Notes: a model not told the origin generated them from the sequence alone. 64,000 nt of DNA from Paracoxiella cheracis (GCF_049348705.1 NZ_CP186485.1:1612001-1676000), one strand, 5' to 3'; positions 51,468 to 61,614 are shown, counted from the first letter of the stretch. Made by a program: numbers and translations.

Positions 51468-54275
51468 ATGACAAAGTCTTTAATGCAGCAATTTCGGCAA
51501 AATTCTTATTTAGCTGATAATAATGCTGCTTACATAGAATCTCTTTATGATAAATATTTAGAAAACCCGCAAGCTGTCACCGAAGAATGGCGTCACTATT
51601 TTCAATCTCTAGCAAATGGAAGCGGTGCTTCCGATATTTCACATCAGGAGATTCGCCAAACCTTTAAGCAAATGGCGCTCCGCCCAAAAGTTATGGCGCC
51701 AAGCGCTGGCGCGAGCATGAAACAAAATGCTGTCGATGCATTGATCGAAGCGTATCGTCGATTTGGTCATTTAAACGCAAAAACTGATCCACTGGGTGTA
51801 GAAACACCAATAGACCCACGTTTAGAATTAAGTCATTACCATTTGACAGATGCAGATTTAACTCAAACGTTTGACACGAAAGGTGTGCTCGATAAGTCGA
51901 GTGCAACCTTAAAAGAAATTTATCAACAGTTACATGAAATTTATTGCGGCGCTATTGGTATTCAATATAGCACGATTTCAAATGAGCGCGAGCGATATTG
52001 GTTGCGAGATTATGTCGAACATCGTATTCCCAACTTGAAGTTCGATGCCGAAATTAAACGAAATATTTTGCAGCAACTTACTTCAGCCGAAACCTTAGAA
52101 AAATATTTAGACGCAAAATATGTAGCACAGGTTCGTTACTCTTTGGAGGGTGGGGACAGCTTAATTCCGATGTTGGATGAGCTCACCAAACGAGCCCGAG
52201 CACAAAACGTCGAAGAAATTGTTATTTGCATGGCACACCGAGGACGTGTGAATGTGCTGCTTAACATTATGGGACAAGCTCCGACAGAATTATTTCAAGA
52301 ATTCGAAGGCAAAAAAGATTACGGCAAAACCCTGGGCGATGTTAAATACCATCGCGGTTATTCTCGCGATGTCAAAACCGATGCGGGCCCCATTCACTTA
52401 TCGTTAGCGTTTAATCCTTCTCACTTAGAATTTATTTCACCTGTTGCGATGGGATCGGTGCGTGCGCGCCAAGAGCGTCAAAATGGGCAGAGAATTGATT
52501 ATGCCGTGCCAGTCATGTTGCATGGTGATGCTGCCTTTGCAGGTGAGGGCATCGTCATGGAGACACTCAATATGTCGCAAACACGCGCTTATCATGTGGG
52601 TGGCACGATTCATATTATTTTAAATAACCAAGTTGGATTTACCACAAGCAATCCAAAAGATGCACGTTCTTCGCTTTATTGTACGGACATTGCCAAAATG
52701 TTGGATGCGCCTGTTTTTCACGTGAATGCAGATGATCCGGAAGCGGTGATTGCTGTCACGCAGTTAGCGCTCGATTATCGAATGACTTTCCATAAAGATA
52801 TTTTTATTGATTTGGTTTGTTATCGACGACATGGGCATCAAGAAGTCGATAACCCCATGCCGACACAACCACTCATGTATAAAATTATTCATGAGCATCC
52901 GAGCGCCCGTGAAATCTATGCGAAAAAATTAATTGATGAAGGAATATGTAAATCGGAAGAACCCGATGCGTGGATTGAAACCTATCGTCAACATCTCGAT
53001 CAAGGGCGTCAGGTTGTGGAAACTTTACCGAAAGGTCTTTCTGAGCATTATGCGGCGAACTGGACGCCGTTTCTCGATCAAGAATGGACAACCCTTGTGG
53101 ATACCAGTATCCCCCTCGCAAAATTAAAAAGCCTGGGTGAGAAAATTTGTAGTGTTCCCGAGGGCTTTGAATTGCAGCGTCAAGTGGCTGGCATCATGAC
53201 TGCACGCGCTGAAATGATGGAAGGCAAACGCGAAATGGATTGGGGTTATGCAGAAACCCTGGCCTATGCTTCATTGCTCGATGAAGGTCATCCAGTTCGT
53301 TTGGTGGGTGAAGATGTTCGTCGTGGCACTTTCTTTCATCGTCATGCAGCATTGTTTGATCAGAACACCGGTGAAGAATACATGCCGCTACTGCATGTCA
53401 GCGAAAAGCAGGCACATCCCCATATTTATGATTCTTTGCTGTCAGAGTGTGGTTCGATGGGATTTGAATACGGCTATTCCACAGCCGAACCCAACGCTCT
53501 CGTTATTTGGGAGGCGCAGTTCGGTGATTTTGCTAACGTCGCTCAAGTGATCGTTGATCAATTTATTAGTTCAGGCTGGCAAAAATGGAATCGGCTATCG
53601 GGCATTACACTGTTTTTACCCCATGGTTATGAGGGTAAAGGTCCGGAACACTCTTCTGCACGTTTAGAGCGTTATTTGCAATTATGTGCGCAAAACAATA
53701 TGCAAGTTTGTGTGCCAACCACGCCTGGGCAGATTTTTCATTTGCTGCGTCGACAGGTGCTACGCCCTTACCGAAATCCATTAATTGTGATGACGCCGAA
53801 AAGTTTATTGCGCCATAAGTTAGCGGTTTCTACGTTAGAAGAACTAGCAAAAGGACAATTACAATTATTGATTCCAGAAATTGATAAACTGGATTCAAAA
53901 AAAGTGACTCGTGTCGTTTTATGTTGCGGTAAGGTGTATTACGAATTGCTCACCAAACGACGTGAAGAAAAACTCAACCATATCGCGATTATTCGTATTG
54001 AGCAGCTATATCCGTTTCCGTACGATGAGTTGAAAAAACAGTTGAAACGATATCCCAATGCTAAACAGGTAATATGGTGTCAAGAAGAACCCAAAAATCA
54101 GGGTGCCTGGTTTTGTTCACGGCATCGTCTTGTGGAATGTATGCGCGAAGATCAAACATTAGATTTAGCGGCACGTCCTGCATTAGCAGCACCATCGGGT
54201 GGCTATCCTGCGTTACATCAGCAGTTGCAGACACGTTTAATCAATAAAGCCTTAGATATTAGAGAGGAAAAGTAA
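51468..54275 (+). CDS. sucA: 2-oxoglutarate dehydrogenase E1 component
   Basis: Thiamine-diphosphate enzyme that decarboxylates 2-oxoglutarate. N-terminal E2-binding region (MQQFRQNSYLADNNAAYIES), ICMAHRGRVNVLLNIMGQAP, LHGDAAFAGEGIVMETLNMS (TPP-Mg), NNQVGFTTSNPKDARSS, RRHGHQEVDNPMPTQP, and the C-terminal transketolase-like part WCQEEPKNQGAWFC. 935 aa, normal. Thirty bases after sdhB; AAAGGTTAACC as ribosome site. Confidence 0.96.
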   Translation: MTKSLMQQFRQNSYLADNNAAYIESLYDKYLENPQAVTEEWRHYFQSLANGSGASDISHQEIRQTFKQMALRPKVMAPSAGASMKQNAVDALIEAYRRFGHLNAKTDPLGVETPIDPRLELSHYHLTDADLTQTFDTKGVLDKSSATLKEIYQQLHEIYCGAIGIQYSTISNERERYWLRDYVEHRIPNLKFDAEIKRNILQQLTSAETLEKYLDAKYVAQVRYSLEGGDSLIPMLDELTKRARAQNVEEIVICMAHRGRVNVLLNIMGQAPTELFQEFEGKKDYGKTLGDVKYHRGYSRDVKTDAGPIHLSLAFNPSHLEFISPVAMGSVRARQERQNGQRIDYAVPVMLHGDAAFAGEGIVMETLNMSQTRAYHVGGTIHIILNNQVGFTTSNPKDARSSLYCTDIAKMLDAPVFHVNADDPEAVIAVTQLALDYRMTFHKDIFIDLVCYRRHGHQEVDNPMPTQPLMYKIIHEHPSAREIYAKKLIDEGICKSEEPDAWIETYRQHLDQGRQVVETLPKGLSEHYAANWTPFLDQEWTTLVDTSIPLAKLKSLGEKICSVPEGFELQRQVAGIMTARAEMMEGKREMDWGYAETLAYASLLDEGHPVRLVGEDVRRGTFFHRHAALFDQNTGEEYMPLLHVSEKQAHPHIYDSLLSECGSMGFEYGYSTAEPNALVIWEAQFGDFANVAQVIVDQFISSGWQKWNRLSGITLFLPHGYEGKGPEHSSARLERYLQLCAQNNMQVCVPTTPGQIFHLLRRQVLRPYRNPLIVMTPKSLLRHKLAVSTLEELAKGQLQLLIPEIDKLDSKKVTRVVLCCGKVYYELLTKRREEKLNHIAIIRIEQLYPFPYDELKKQLKRYPNAKQVIWCQEEPKNQGAWFCSRHRLVECMREDQTLDLAARPALAAPSGGYPALHQQLQTRLINKALDIREEK

Positions 54276-54276
54276 A

Positions 54277-55452
54277 ATGTCGATTGAAATTAAAGTGCCT
54301 ACCTTACCGGAATCGGTTGCCGATGCAACGGTTGCAAAGTGGTATAAAAAAGCAGGCGAATCGATTGGACGCGATGAAAATCTAGTGGATTTAGAAACAG
54401 ATAAAGTCATGCTCGAAGTGCCAGCACCTAACGCCGGTGTGATTGAAAAAATAGTAGTGAAAGAAGGTGAAACGGTGACGGCCGGGCAATTATTAGCGGT
54501 GTTAAAAGAAGGGGAAGTTGAGGAAGTTGCAACTGCTAAAGAAGAACCTCAGGAATCCAAACAGTCAAAACCTTCAGAAGAACTGAGCCCAGCAGTGCGC
54601 CGAGCGGCTGCAGAAAAAGGTGTTGATACGAGTCAAATTAAAGGAACGGGCAAAGATGGTCGTCTAACAAAACAAGATATCGAGCAAGCAACTTCAACAA
54701 AAGAAGGTGAAAAACCAGGTGAGCCTGTAGTTAGCACAGAAATCGCTGGTGAACGAACGGAAAAACGTGTGCCGATGTCGCGCCTTCGTGCACGTATTGC
54801 AGAGCGTTTAGTACAAGTGCAACACGAAGCGGCTATTCTCACGACGTTTAACGAAGTGAACATGAAACCGGTGATGGATTTACGGAAAAAATATAAAGAT
54901 CAGTTTGAAAAAACACATGGAGTACGACTAGGATTTATGTCGTTTTTTACGAAAGCTGCGGTCGAAGCGTTAAAACGATTTCCCGCAGTGAACGCCTCTA
55001 TCGATGGCAATGATATTATTTATCATAATTACTGTGACGTCGGGATCGCAATTGGTAGTGACCGCGGTTTAGTAGTGCCTATTTTGCGTAATGCTGAAAT
55101 GATGAGTATGGCAGACATCGAAAAAAATATTCGTGGTTATGCAACTAAAGCACAAGAAGGCAAGCTCGCGATTGAAGATATGACGGGTGGCACATTTACC
55201 ATTACCAACGGCGGCACGTATGGATCGATGTTATCGACTCCGATAATTAATCCACCGCAAACTGCTATTTTAGGTATGCATAACATTGTGGAGCGCCCCG
55301 TAGCTGAAAATGGCACTGTGGTGGTGCGTCCGGTGATGTACTTAGCATTATCGTATGATCACCGTGTGATCGATGGTCGTGAAGCCGTGTTATTTTTGGT
55401 CGCGATTAAAGAAGCTTTGGAAGATCCAGCACGCTTGTTGTTGGAGGTGTAG
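54277..55452 (+). CDS. sucB: Dihydrolipoyllysine succinyltransferase (E2 of 2-oxoglutarate dehydrogenase)
   Basis: One N-terminal lipoyl domain with the lipoylated Lys in DLETDKVMLEVPAP (~43), a linker rich in Glu/Lys/Ser, a peripheral-subunit-binding domain (LSPAVRRAAAEKGVDTSQIK), and the catalytic domain with SYDHRVIDGREAVLFLV (His, Asp). 391 aa. Starts one base after the sucA stop. The E3 subunit Lpd is not encoded nearby. Confidence 0.96.
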   Translation: MSIEIKVPTLPESVADATVAKWYKKAGESIGRDENLVDLETDKVMLEVPAPNAGVIEKIVVKEGETVTAGQLLAVLKEGEVEEVATAKEEPQESKQSKPSEELSPAVRRAAAEKGVDTSQIKGTGKDGRLTKQDIEQATSTKEGEKPGEPVVSTEIAGERTEKRVPMSRLRARIAERLVQVQHEAAILTTFNEVNMKPVMDLRKKYKDQFEKTHGVRLGFMSFFTKAAVEALKRFPAVNASIDGNDIIYHNYCDVGIAIGSDRGLVVPILRNAEMMSMADIEKNIRGYATKAQEGKLAIEDMTGGTFTITNGGTYGSMLSTPIINPPQTAILGMHNIVERPVAENGTVVVRPVMYLALSYDHRVIDGREAVLFLVAIKEALEDPARLLLEV

Positions 55453-55510
55453 GGATGATGCCTCCAAAAAAGGTGACTAGAATTAAACAACAATGGGGTA
55501 AACAACAACA

Positions 55511-56686
55511 ATGAACTTACATGAATATCAAGCAAAACACTTATTAACGCAATATGACATTCCTGTGCCAGGCAGTGAAGTCGTGTGGAATCCTGAATCT
55601 GCTGTCGATGCTGCTTCAAATCTGGGTGGTAACCGTTGGGTAGTGAAGGCACAAGTACACGCGGGTGGTCGCGGTAAAGCTGGCGGCGTGAAAATAGTGG
55701 ACAGCAAAGATGCGCTAAAGACTGCTGTAAAAGACATGTTAGGTTCGCGTTTGGTAACATACCAAACGGATGCGCAGGGTCAACCAGTCAATCAAGTATT
55801 AATCGAACAACCTTCTGACATCGCACGCGAATTATATTTAGGTGCTGTGATTGATCGTGCTTCGCAACGTATCGTATTTATGGCCTCCACTGAAGGTGGC
55901 GTTGAAATTGAAAAGGTGGCTGAAGAATCACCGGAAAAAATCCTTAAAGTAACGGTTGATCCAACGGTTGGCATGCAGCCTTTTCAATGTCGACAATTAT
56001 TTTTTGGCTTAGGCCTCGATCACAGTCAAATGCGATCATTTACGCACATTGTGATGGGATTATATAAATTGTTTGTTGAGCAAGATCTTAGCTTATTAGA
56101 AATCAATCCACTCGTTGTTACGGCCGGTGGTGAGCTCATTTGTTTGGATGCCAAAATTAATATTGATGATAATGCGCTTTATCGCCAAGCAGAACTGCGT
56201 GAAATGCGTGATACCACACAAGAAAATGAGCAAGAAACCCTAGCGCAGCAATGGGAGCTTAGCTACATTAAACTAGATGGCAATATTGGCTGTATGGTTA
56301 ATGGTGCTGGTCTTGCGATGGCTACGATGGATTTAATTAAATTACATGGTGGTGAGCCTGCTAACTTCCTGGATGTGGGTGGTAGTGCAACGAAAGAGCG
56401 CGTTACTGAAGCCTTTAAGATTATTATTTCTGATGCCAACGTAAAAGGTATTTTGGTGAATATTTTTGGTGGTATTGTACGTTGTGATTTAATCGCAGAC
56501 GGTATTATTGCTGCAGTCGCTGATGTGGGTGTTAATGTTCCCGTGGTCGTGCGATTGGAAGGTAACAATGCAGAATTAGGCGCAAAAAAGCTAGCCGAAA
56601 GTGGTTTGAATATCGTTGCAGCAACAGGATTTTCAGATGCTGCGCAACGTATTGTCGATTTAGTTAAGCAGGGGGTAACCGCGTAA
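55511..56686 (+). CDS. sucC: Succinate-CoA ligase (ADP-forming) beta subunit
   Basis: ATP-grasp subunit: MNLHEYQAKHLLTQYDIPVP, WVVKAQVHAGGRGKAGGVKI, DLSLLEINPLVVTAGGELIC and FLDVGGSATKERVTEAFKII. 391 aa, normal. The stop (TAATG) overlaps sucD's ATG. A 58-bp gap separates it from sucB, no terminator seen. Confidence 0.96.
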   Translation: MNLHEYQAKHLLTQYDIPVPGSEVVWNPESAVDAASNLGGNRWVVKAQVHAGGRGKAGGVKIVDSKDALKTAVKDMLGSRLVTYQTDAQGQPVNQVLIEQPSDIARELYLGAVIDRASQRIVFMASTEGGVEIEKVAEESPEKILKVTVDPTVGMQPFQCRQLFFGLGLDHSQMRSFTHIVMGLYKLFVEQDLSLLEINPLVVTAGGELICLDAKINIDDNALYRQAELREMRDTTQENEQETLAQQWELSYIKLDGNIGCMVNGAGLAMATMDLIKLHGGEPANFLDVGGSATKERVTEAFKIIISDANVKGILVNIFGGIVRCDLIADGIIAAVADVGVNVPVVVRLEGNNAELGAKKLAESGLNIVAATGFSDAAQRIVDLVKQGVTA

Positions 56687-57570
56687 TGAGTATTTTGATT
56701 GATAAAGAAACTAAAGTTATTTGCCAAGGGTTCACAGGAAAACACGGTACCTTCCATTCCGAGCAATCTTTAAAATACGGCACAAAATTAGTGGGCGGTG
56801 TGACTCCTGGAAAAGGTGGCCAAAAACACTTGGACTTACCCGTTTTCGATAGCGTTTCTGACGCGTATAAAGCAACCGGTGCTGATGTCAGCATGATTTT
56901 TGTGCCAGCACCATTTTGTAAAGACTCTATTGTGGAAGCCGTTGATGCCGGTATTAAATTAGTCATCTGTATCACAGAAGGCATTCCCGTGCTGGATATA
57001 CTGGAAGTTAAAGCTTATATGAACCAGCATCCGCAATGTCGCTTGATAGGACCAAACTGTCCGGGTGTCATTACACCGGGTGAATGTAAAATTGGCATTA
57101 TGCCAGGCCACATTCACAAACCGGGCAAAGTGGGTATCGTGTCTCGCTCGGGTACATTAACCTATGAAGCCGTGAACCAAACGACTCAACTTGGATTTGG
57201 CCAAAGCACATGCGTGGGTATTGGTGGTGATCCAATTCCAGGCACTAATTTTATCGATGTACTTGCGTTATTTGAAAAAGATCCGCAAACTGAAGCCATC
57301 GTGCTTGTCGGTGAAATTGGCGGTACCGCCGAAGAAGAAGCGGCAGAATATATTAAAGCTAATGTCACGAAGCCAGTTATTTCTTATATCGCGGGCGTTA
57401 CTGCTCCAGCAGGAAAGCGTATGGGGCATGCAGGTGCGATAATTGCAGGGGGGAAAGGCACAGCAAAAGATAAATTTGCGGCCTTAGAGGCAGCAGGTGT
57501 ATTTACGGTGAAATCGCCTGCAGAAATAGGCCAGGGCGTTGCCGAGGCCACAGGATGGTCAGTTGGATAA
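56686..57570 (+). CDS. sucD: Succinate-CoA ligase (ADP-forming) alpha subunit
   Basis: CoA-binding subunit with the phosphorylated His in MGHAGAIIAGGKGTAKDK. N-terminal VICQGFTGKHGTFHSEQSL, GPNCPGVITPGECKIGIMPG, and GEIGGTAEEEAAEYI. 294 aa, normal. Last gene of the sdh-suc block; gtrA follows after four bases. Confidence 0.96.
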   Translation: MSILIDKETKVICQGFTGKHGTFHSEQSLKYGTKLVGGVTPGKGGQKHLDLPVFDSVSDAYKATGADVSMIFVPAPFCKDSIVEAVDAGIKLVICITEGIPVLDILEVKAYMNQHPQCRLIGPNCPGVITPGECKIGIMPGHIHKPGKVGIVSRSGTLTYEAVNQTTQLGFGQSTCVGIGGDPIPGTNFIDVLALFEKDPQTEAIVLVGEIGGTAEEEAAEYIKANVTKPVISYIAGVTAPAGKRMGHAGAIIAGGKGTAKDKFAALEAAGVFTVKSPAEIGQGVAEATGWSVG

Positions 57571-57573
57571 TAG

Positions 57574-58029
57574 ATGTGGGATTTATTTCAATCGCTGAAG
57601 CTTTATTTCATATTCATTCGGTATGCGGTGGTTGGATTTACATCTTTTATCATTGATGTCAGTGTTTTTGCCTTAATTTTTTTATCGACTCATGATAAAT
57701 TTTATTCGTTATTGGTTGGACGAGTCATTTCTGGCTCGTTCAATTTTTATTTCAATAAATACTTAGTTTATCGATCGCTGAATAAGAGTCTGACTAAGCG
57801 AGAAGCACTTTATTATCTTTCTCTAGCCGTTGTAATTTTTATTTTATCATACACCTCGATCACTGAACTATCAGCTCACTTTCACATTAGTGTGGTTGTT
57901 GCTAAAATTGTGGTGGATATTATTTTATTCTTCATTAATTTTTTGGTGCAGAAGCATCTCTTCAAGTCTGGCGCAACGATTGCGCAGGAAAAAACGCAGG
58001 AGCAAAGCCATGCAAGGAAAGCATATTAG
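57574..58029 (+). CDS. GtrA-family membrane protein
   Basis: 151-aa protein with four membrane helices: FIRYAVVGFTSFIIDVSVFA, then SFNFYFNKYLVYRS (the conserved N-F-x-x-N/K region), and a C-terminal helix KIVVDIILFFINFLVQKHLF. GtrA proteins are thought to flip undecaprenyl-linked sugars for surface glycosylation. No ribosome site clearly visible; it follows sucD so closely that it may be read through from the suc operon. Overlaps the next gene by 20 bases. Confidence 0.8.
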   Translation: MWDLFQSLKLYFIFIRYAVVGFTSFIIDVSVFALIFLSTHDKFYSLLVGRVISGSFNFYFNKYLVYRSLNKSLTKREALYYLSLAVVIFILSYTSITELSAHFHISVVVAKIVVDIILFFINFLVQKHLFKSGATIAQEKTQEQSHARKAY

Positions 58030-58687
58030 GGCAATGATTGCCTCACTTATTTTTATCCCCATTGTTACATGGGCGGCTCAGCCGGTTGATTTAAGTAAAG
58101 TTCGAATTCATCCTCTACCGGGTACCGTGACGTTAACATTCGATGATGGTCCCAGCCCCAAATACACGCGCAAAATTTTAGCCATATTGGATCGTTATCA
58201 TATAAAAGCGACATTTTTTGTGATGGGTATTTTCGCTAAACGCTATCCAGAATTGATCAAAGAAATTCAGTCGCACGGAAACGTGATCGCTAATCATTCC
58301 ATGACACATCCGTATTTAACTCGGGCTTATGGAAAAAAATTATATAATGAGGTAGTGGAACCTAATGTCATCATTGAAAAAATCACGGGTTATGCCCCTG
58401 TTTGCTTAAGGCCGCCCTTTGGTTTAACCAATGCACGAGTAAAAAAATTCATTGAATCACACGGTATGCGACAGGTCATGTGGGATTTAAATTCCTTTGA
58501 TTACCAACGCCAGCCCGTCTCTAAACTAGTGCACTGGGTTTTGTCGCGGGCAAAGCCTGGTTACGATTTATTAATGCACGATGGCAGTGGGAACAGTTTT
58601 CAAACCGTTAAAGCACTTCCTGCTATTATTGAAGGTTTGGAAAAGCGCGGTATTAAATTTAGTGTGATTTGTGCGCCACCTGGTTAG
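58010..58687 (+). CDS. Polysaccharide deacetylase (NodB homology domain), secreted
   Basis: CE4-family esterase removing acetyl groups from sugar polymers such as peptidoglycan or poly-GlcNAc. Signal peptide residues ~1-22 (MIASLIFIPIVTWAAQ), then motif 1 TLTFDDGPSPKYT (catalytic and metal Asp), motif 2 IANHSMTHPYLT (two metal His), motif 3 LRPPFGLTNARV, motif 4 MWDLNSFDYQR, motif 5 LLMHDGSG. 225 aa. ATG 58010 preceded by CAGGAGCAAAGCC. Confidence 0.9.
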   Translation: MQGKHIRAMIASLIFIPIVTWAAQPVDLSKVRIHPLPGTVTLTFDDGPSPKYTRKILAILDRYHIKATFFVMGIFAKRYPELIKEIQSHGNVIANHSMTHPYLTRAYGKKLYNEVVEPNVIIEKITGYAPVCLRPPFGLTNARVKKFIESHGMRQVMWDLNSFDYQRQPVSKLVHWVLSRAKPGYDLLMHDGSGNSFQTVKALPAIIEGLEKRGIKFSVICAPPG

Positions 58688-58705
58688 GAAGTTTGATTGC
58701 AAGGG

Positions 58706-58834
58706 ATTTCAATTGCATACGCATCGCAATTGGAGTTACTGTTTTTCGGGAATCACCATCCCTGGCTGCTAAGTACCTCCATGGTACTTACGCCCGAAAA
58801 ACAGTAACTCCAATCCCTATGCCACAATTGAAAT
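58706..58834 (+). repeat. Palindromic repeat family P, copy P1 (~129 bp)
   Basis: Bounded by ATTTCAATTG and CAATTGAAAT. Inside are a perfect 19-bp inverted repeat (GGAGTTACTGTTTTTCGGG / its complement) and an inner hairpin TAAGTACC / GGTACTTA. The second copy at 61615 is in the opposite orientation. The remaining sequence to 59084 (about 250 bases) shows no gene. Confidence 0.85.
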
Positions 58835-59084
58835 TATTTTTCCAACAAACACCTATTCCGGCTCAACACGCCCAATACCTATGCTTCAATGTATTCAGCG
58901 CTCTTCCTGCTAAATCAAGGGGTTATAAAAGATATACTATATTTTTAACGGGTTACAGCAAAAAGGATTTGCTGTGGGTTTTTAATGTAGGGTAAGACAC
59001 ATATAAATTAAGTACATAAGCTGAGAATAGGTAAGTGGATGTTCTCAGGCTACTAAACGTCACGGACGGTGTCGGGAGGTGGCC

Positions 59085-59705
59085 ATGAAGATGATAATCC
59101 CAATTGTATTATTAACTTTATTGGCAGTACAAGGCAATGTAAGAGCAGAGACGAACAACACACAGCGTCAAAACCAAAATTTCACGCACACAGTTCCTGT
59201 GTCCGAATCACAACTAACGCAACGATCATTACGCAATTACACACAATTAGCGGCCAATCGCTATACGCGAAACAAGCGTTACAATCAAAATAGGAGTTAT
59301 GGAGGTCCATGTGGGAGTTATTCTGGACGCGTTTTTATTTTTGATCCGCGTCGACATCGATGGTATGCCTGTTCGGGCGGACGTGCAATTGCTAGTGGTG
59401 TTGCAGCCGGTGGCGCTGGTTATTGTCATGATATCAGACGTTCTTGCCGAACGCCTGTTGGTCATTTTAGGATTAATCGCAAAGGGGGAGCTGATTGTCG
59501 GTCTTCTCGTTATCCGGTAGGACGTGGTGGATCGCGCATGCCTTACTGTATGTTCTTTAGTAAATATTATGCGGTACACGGCTCTTATCATGTCCGTGCA
59601 GCCAATATAAGTCACGGTTGCATACGGGTGTATCCTGCTGCAGCAAAATGGTTACACAGTAACTTTTTCTTTATTGGAACTCCGGTCATTGTGCGATCGT
59701 ATTAA
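59085..59705 (+). CDS. L,D-transpeptidase (YkuD domain), secreted
   Basis: Cross-links peptidoglycan or anchors proteins to it in the periplasm. Signal peptide 1-22 (IIPIVLLTLLAVQGNVRA), a Gln/Asn/Arg-rich linker, and the YkuD core: RVFIFDPRRHRWYAC, CRTPVGHFRINRKGG, YAVHGSYHVRAANISHGCIR with catalytic HGCIR Cys. ~206 aa. ATG 59085 has GGGAGGTGG just upstream; a GTG two codons earlier is less likely. Several extra Cys (PCGSYSG, ACSGG, YCHDIRRSCR, MPYCMFF) suggest disulfides. Confidence 0.88.
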   Translation: MKMIIPIVLLTLLAVQGNVRAETNNTQRQNQNFTHTVPVSESQLTQRSLRNYTQLAANRYTRNKRYNQNRSYGGPCGSYSGRVFIFDPRRHRWYACSGGRAIASGVAAGGAGYCHDIRRSCRTPVGHFRINRKGGADCRSSRYPVGRGGSRMPYCMFFSKYYAVHGSYHVRAANISHGCIRVYPAAAKWLHSNFFFIGTPVIVRSY

Positions 59706-59718
59706 GAGGGAACAATAA

Positions 59719-61587
59719 ATGAAGCAATATCTCAAATTGTTTTTGATTATTGTTTCCCTTTTTATTTTGTTAGTGTCGGCTTCGTATTCGCTTGCGCAAT
59801 CGTATTGGCTTTCTAATTTTCATTTCATGAATACCGTGCCGGTGGATGCTAAATATTTTAAGTACGACATTCAACCATGGACAGAGGAAGAAAAAACCAT
59901 TGTCATACAGCAACTGACAATGGTTCAGAAATACGGGCCTGGTTTGATACAACGTGTTATTGCTTATGGCCCCATTCAAGTGTATCGCGTTTCAAACAAC
60001 ACGGTCCGAACACCTCAAATTAGAATTGTGGCACTGGCTCATCCCAGGCATCGATATATGATATTTTCAGATCAATATTTTGAATACTATAAAACAGGTT
60101 CAAAATATCGATGGTTCACCTTTTGGGCTATCGCGCATGAGCTGACTCACCTTGCAGACCCGGGCGATAAAATCTCTTTATCTAAGGATTGGAATCAATT
60201 AATGGGATGGCGAATAAGAGCCTATAGAAATGCAATAGAAGGTCAAAAAATTAGTAAAAGCCAGGAAATGAAACTGATTCAAAAGTATGGATTAATCACA
60301 AGCTATGCATCAAAAGACTTAAATGAAGCGCTGGCAGAATATACAGCAGCAGTGTTGACTGATCGTATACCTGCATTTAATTTACGCTATATAAAGATTC
60401 CATCCGACATTCGAATGTTTATTAAAAAAAACTTGTTACTATTGCCATTCAAGCCCAATCGATCGGATCAATTGTTTCTTCGCGCCAATCGTTATTTTAT
60501 ACAAGAAAAATATCAGGAAGGTATACAATTGTTAACGCAAGCTATTGCGATAGATCCTAGCTTTATCGCTGCCTATTACACGCGAGGAAAAGCTTGGATG
60601 GTACTGGAAAAATATCAAAATGCTTATTCTGATCTTAAAAAATCGCTGGAATTAAATCCGGATACTAATTTCTTAACAAATCGCATTTATTATTCAATGG
60701 CATTAGTCAATTTTTATCAAAAATTATATCCGCAGACGATTATCTATCTCAAACAGGCGATCAGTCTCGACTCGACTGATGGTTTTTCTTATTATTATCT
60801 AGGTATGGTTTATCGAAACATGAATAGAGCTGACTTAGCGATCAACAGCTTTAAACGAGCCATTTATTATTTGCCAAAATATGTCCCACTGAGGAAATAT
60901 TCTTTTTATTATGTTGCATTATTTATAACCGAAAAAAACCAATATCGGTATGCTGTTAATTTGCTATCGGAAGCGGTTAAAGAATATCCTCGTTTTGGGG
61001 CTGCTTATTATTTATTGGGGTTAAATTGGTATTATTTGAAAAATGATCGCAAGGCGATGAGCGAACTTAAAAAAGCATTGCGATTTACTACAGATGAAGA
61101 TCAAGTCAGGCCATTTATTTATTATTACATCGCAAAAATTTATCACGATCATAATCAATACCAGGATGCGATTGAAAATTATAAAAAGACCTTGGTGCTT
61201 AATCCACACATGGGTATTACTTATTTTCAATTAGGTGGAATTTATTACATGTATAAAAAGAATTATCAGCAGTCTATTAGCGCTTACAAAAAAGCAATAC
61301 GCTATTTGCCCAAAAAGAATTATTTTCGTAAGGTAGCATTTTTACAGATCGGGTTAATTTACTTTATTGCAGGCGATTTAAAGAATGGATTAATTGCTTA
61401 TAATGCGGCAATTCAACAGTATCCTGCATTTGCGTTAGCTTATGTGTATCGGGGATTGGTGTATACGTCATTGGGTCAATATGCATTGGCGGTTAAAGAT
61501 TTGCAATATGCATTCGTGCTTGATCCAAGTTTGAAAATAAAATACGGCCATTATTTGCGACAAGCACAAGAGAAACTGAATTTCTAG
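59719..61587 (+). CDS. Secreted protein with HExxH metalloprotease-like domain and TPR repeats
   Basis: 622 aa. Signal peptide or anchor 1-25 (LKLFLIIVSLFILLVSASYS). Residues ~55-235 have FWAIAHELTHLADPGD, a zincin HExxH motif, and ~75 residues later DLNEALAEYTAAVLTD, whose Glu could be the third zinc ligand. Residues ~250-620 contain about eight to nine TPR repeats (FIAAYYTRGKAWMVLEKYQN; GFSYYYLGMVYRNMNRADLA; ALAYVYRGLVYTSLGQYALA), unusually rich in Tyr. It lies 13 bases after the transpeptidase, probably one operon. Family not recognised by name. Confidence 0.75.
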   Translation: MKQYLKLFLIIVSLFILLVSASYSLAQSYWLSNFHFMNTVPVDAKYFKYDIQPWTEEEKTIVIQQLTMVQKYGPGLIQRVIAYGPIQVYRVSNNTVRTPQIRIVALAHPRHRYMIFSDQYFEYYKTGSKYRWFTFWAIAHELTHLADPGDKISLSKDWNQLMGWRIRAYRNAIEGQKISKSQEMKLIQKYGLITSYASKDLNEALAEYTAAVLTDRIPAFNLRYIKIPSDIRMFIKKNLLLLPFKPNRSDQLFLRANRYFIQEKYQEGIQLLTQAIAIDPSFIAAYYTRGKAWMVLEKYQNAYSDLKKSLELNPDTNFLTNRIYYSMALVNFYQKLYPQTIIYLKQAISLDSTDGFSYYYLGMVYRNMNRADLAINSFKRAIYYLPKYVPLRKYSFYYVALFITEKNQYRYAVNLLSEAVKEYPRFGAAYYLLGLNWYYLKNDRKAMSELKKALRFTTDEDQVRPFIYYYIAKIYHDHNQYQDAIENYKKTLVLNPHMGITYFQLGGIYYMYKKNYQQSISAYKKAIRYLPKKNYFRKVAFLQIGLIYFIAGDLKNGLIAYNAAIQQYPAFALAYVYRGLVYTSLGQYALAVKDLQYAFVLDPSLKIKYGHYLRQAQEKLNF

Positions 61588-61614
61588 AAATCTATTTTTA
61601 GTTAATTAAATAGC

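Noticed and set aside
58840..58995. Coding frame running from the deacetylase end through P1
   Set aside because: It is read from palindromic repeat sequence, lacks a ribosome site and any domain.
59247..59615. Minus-strand 122-aa frame opposite the YkuD gene
   Set aside because: Shadow frame in Arg/Thr-rich composition; the YkuD domain on the plus strand is convincing.
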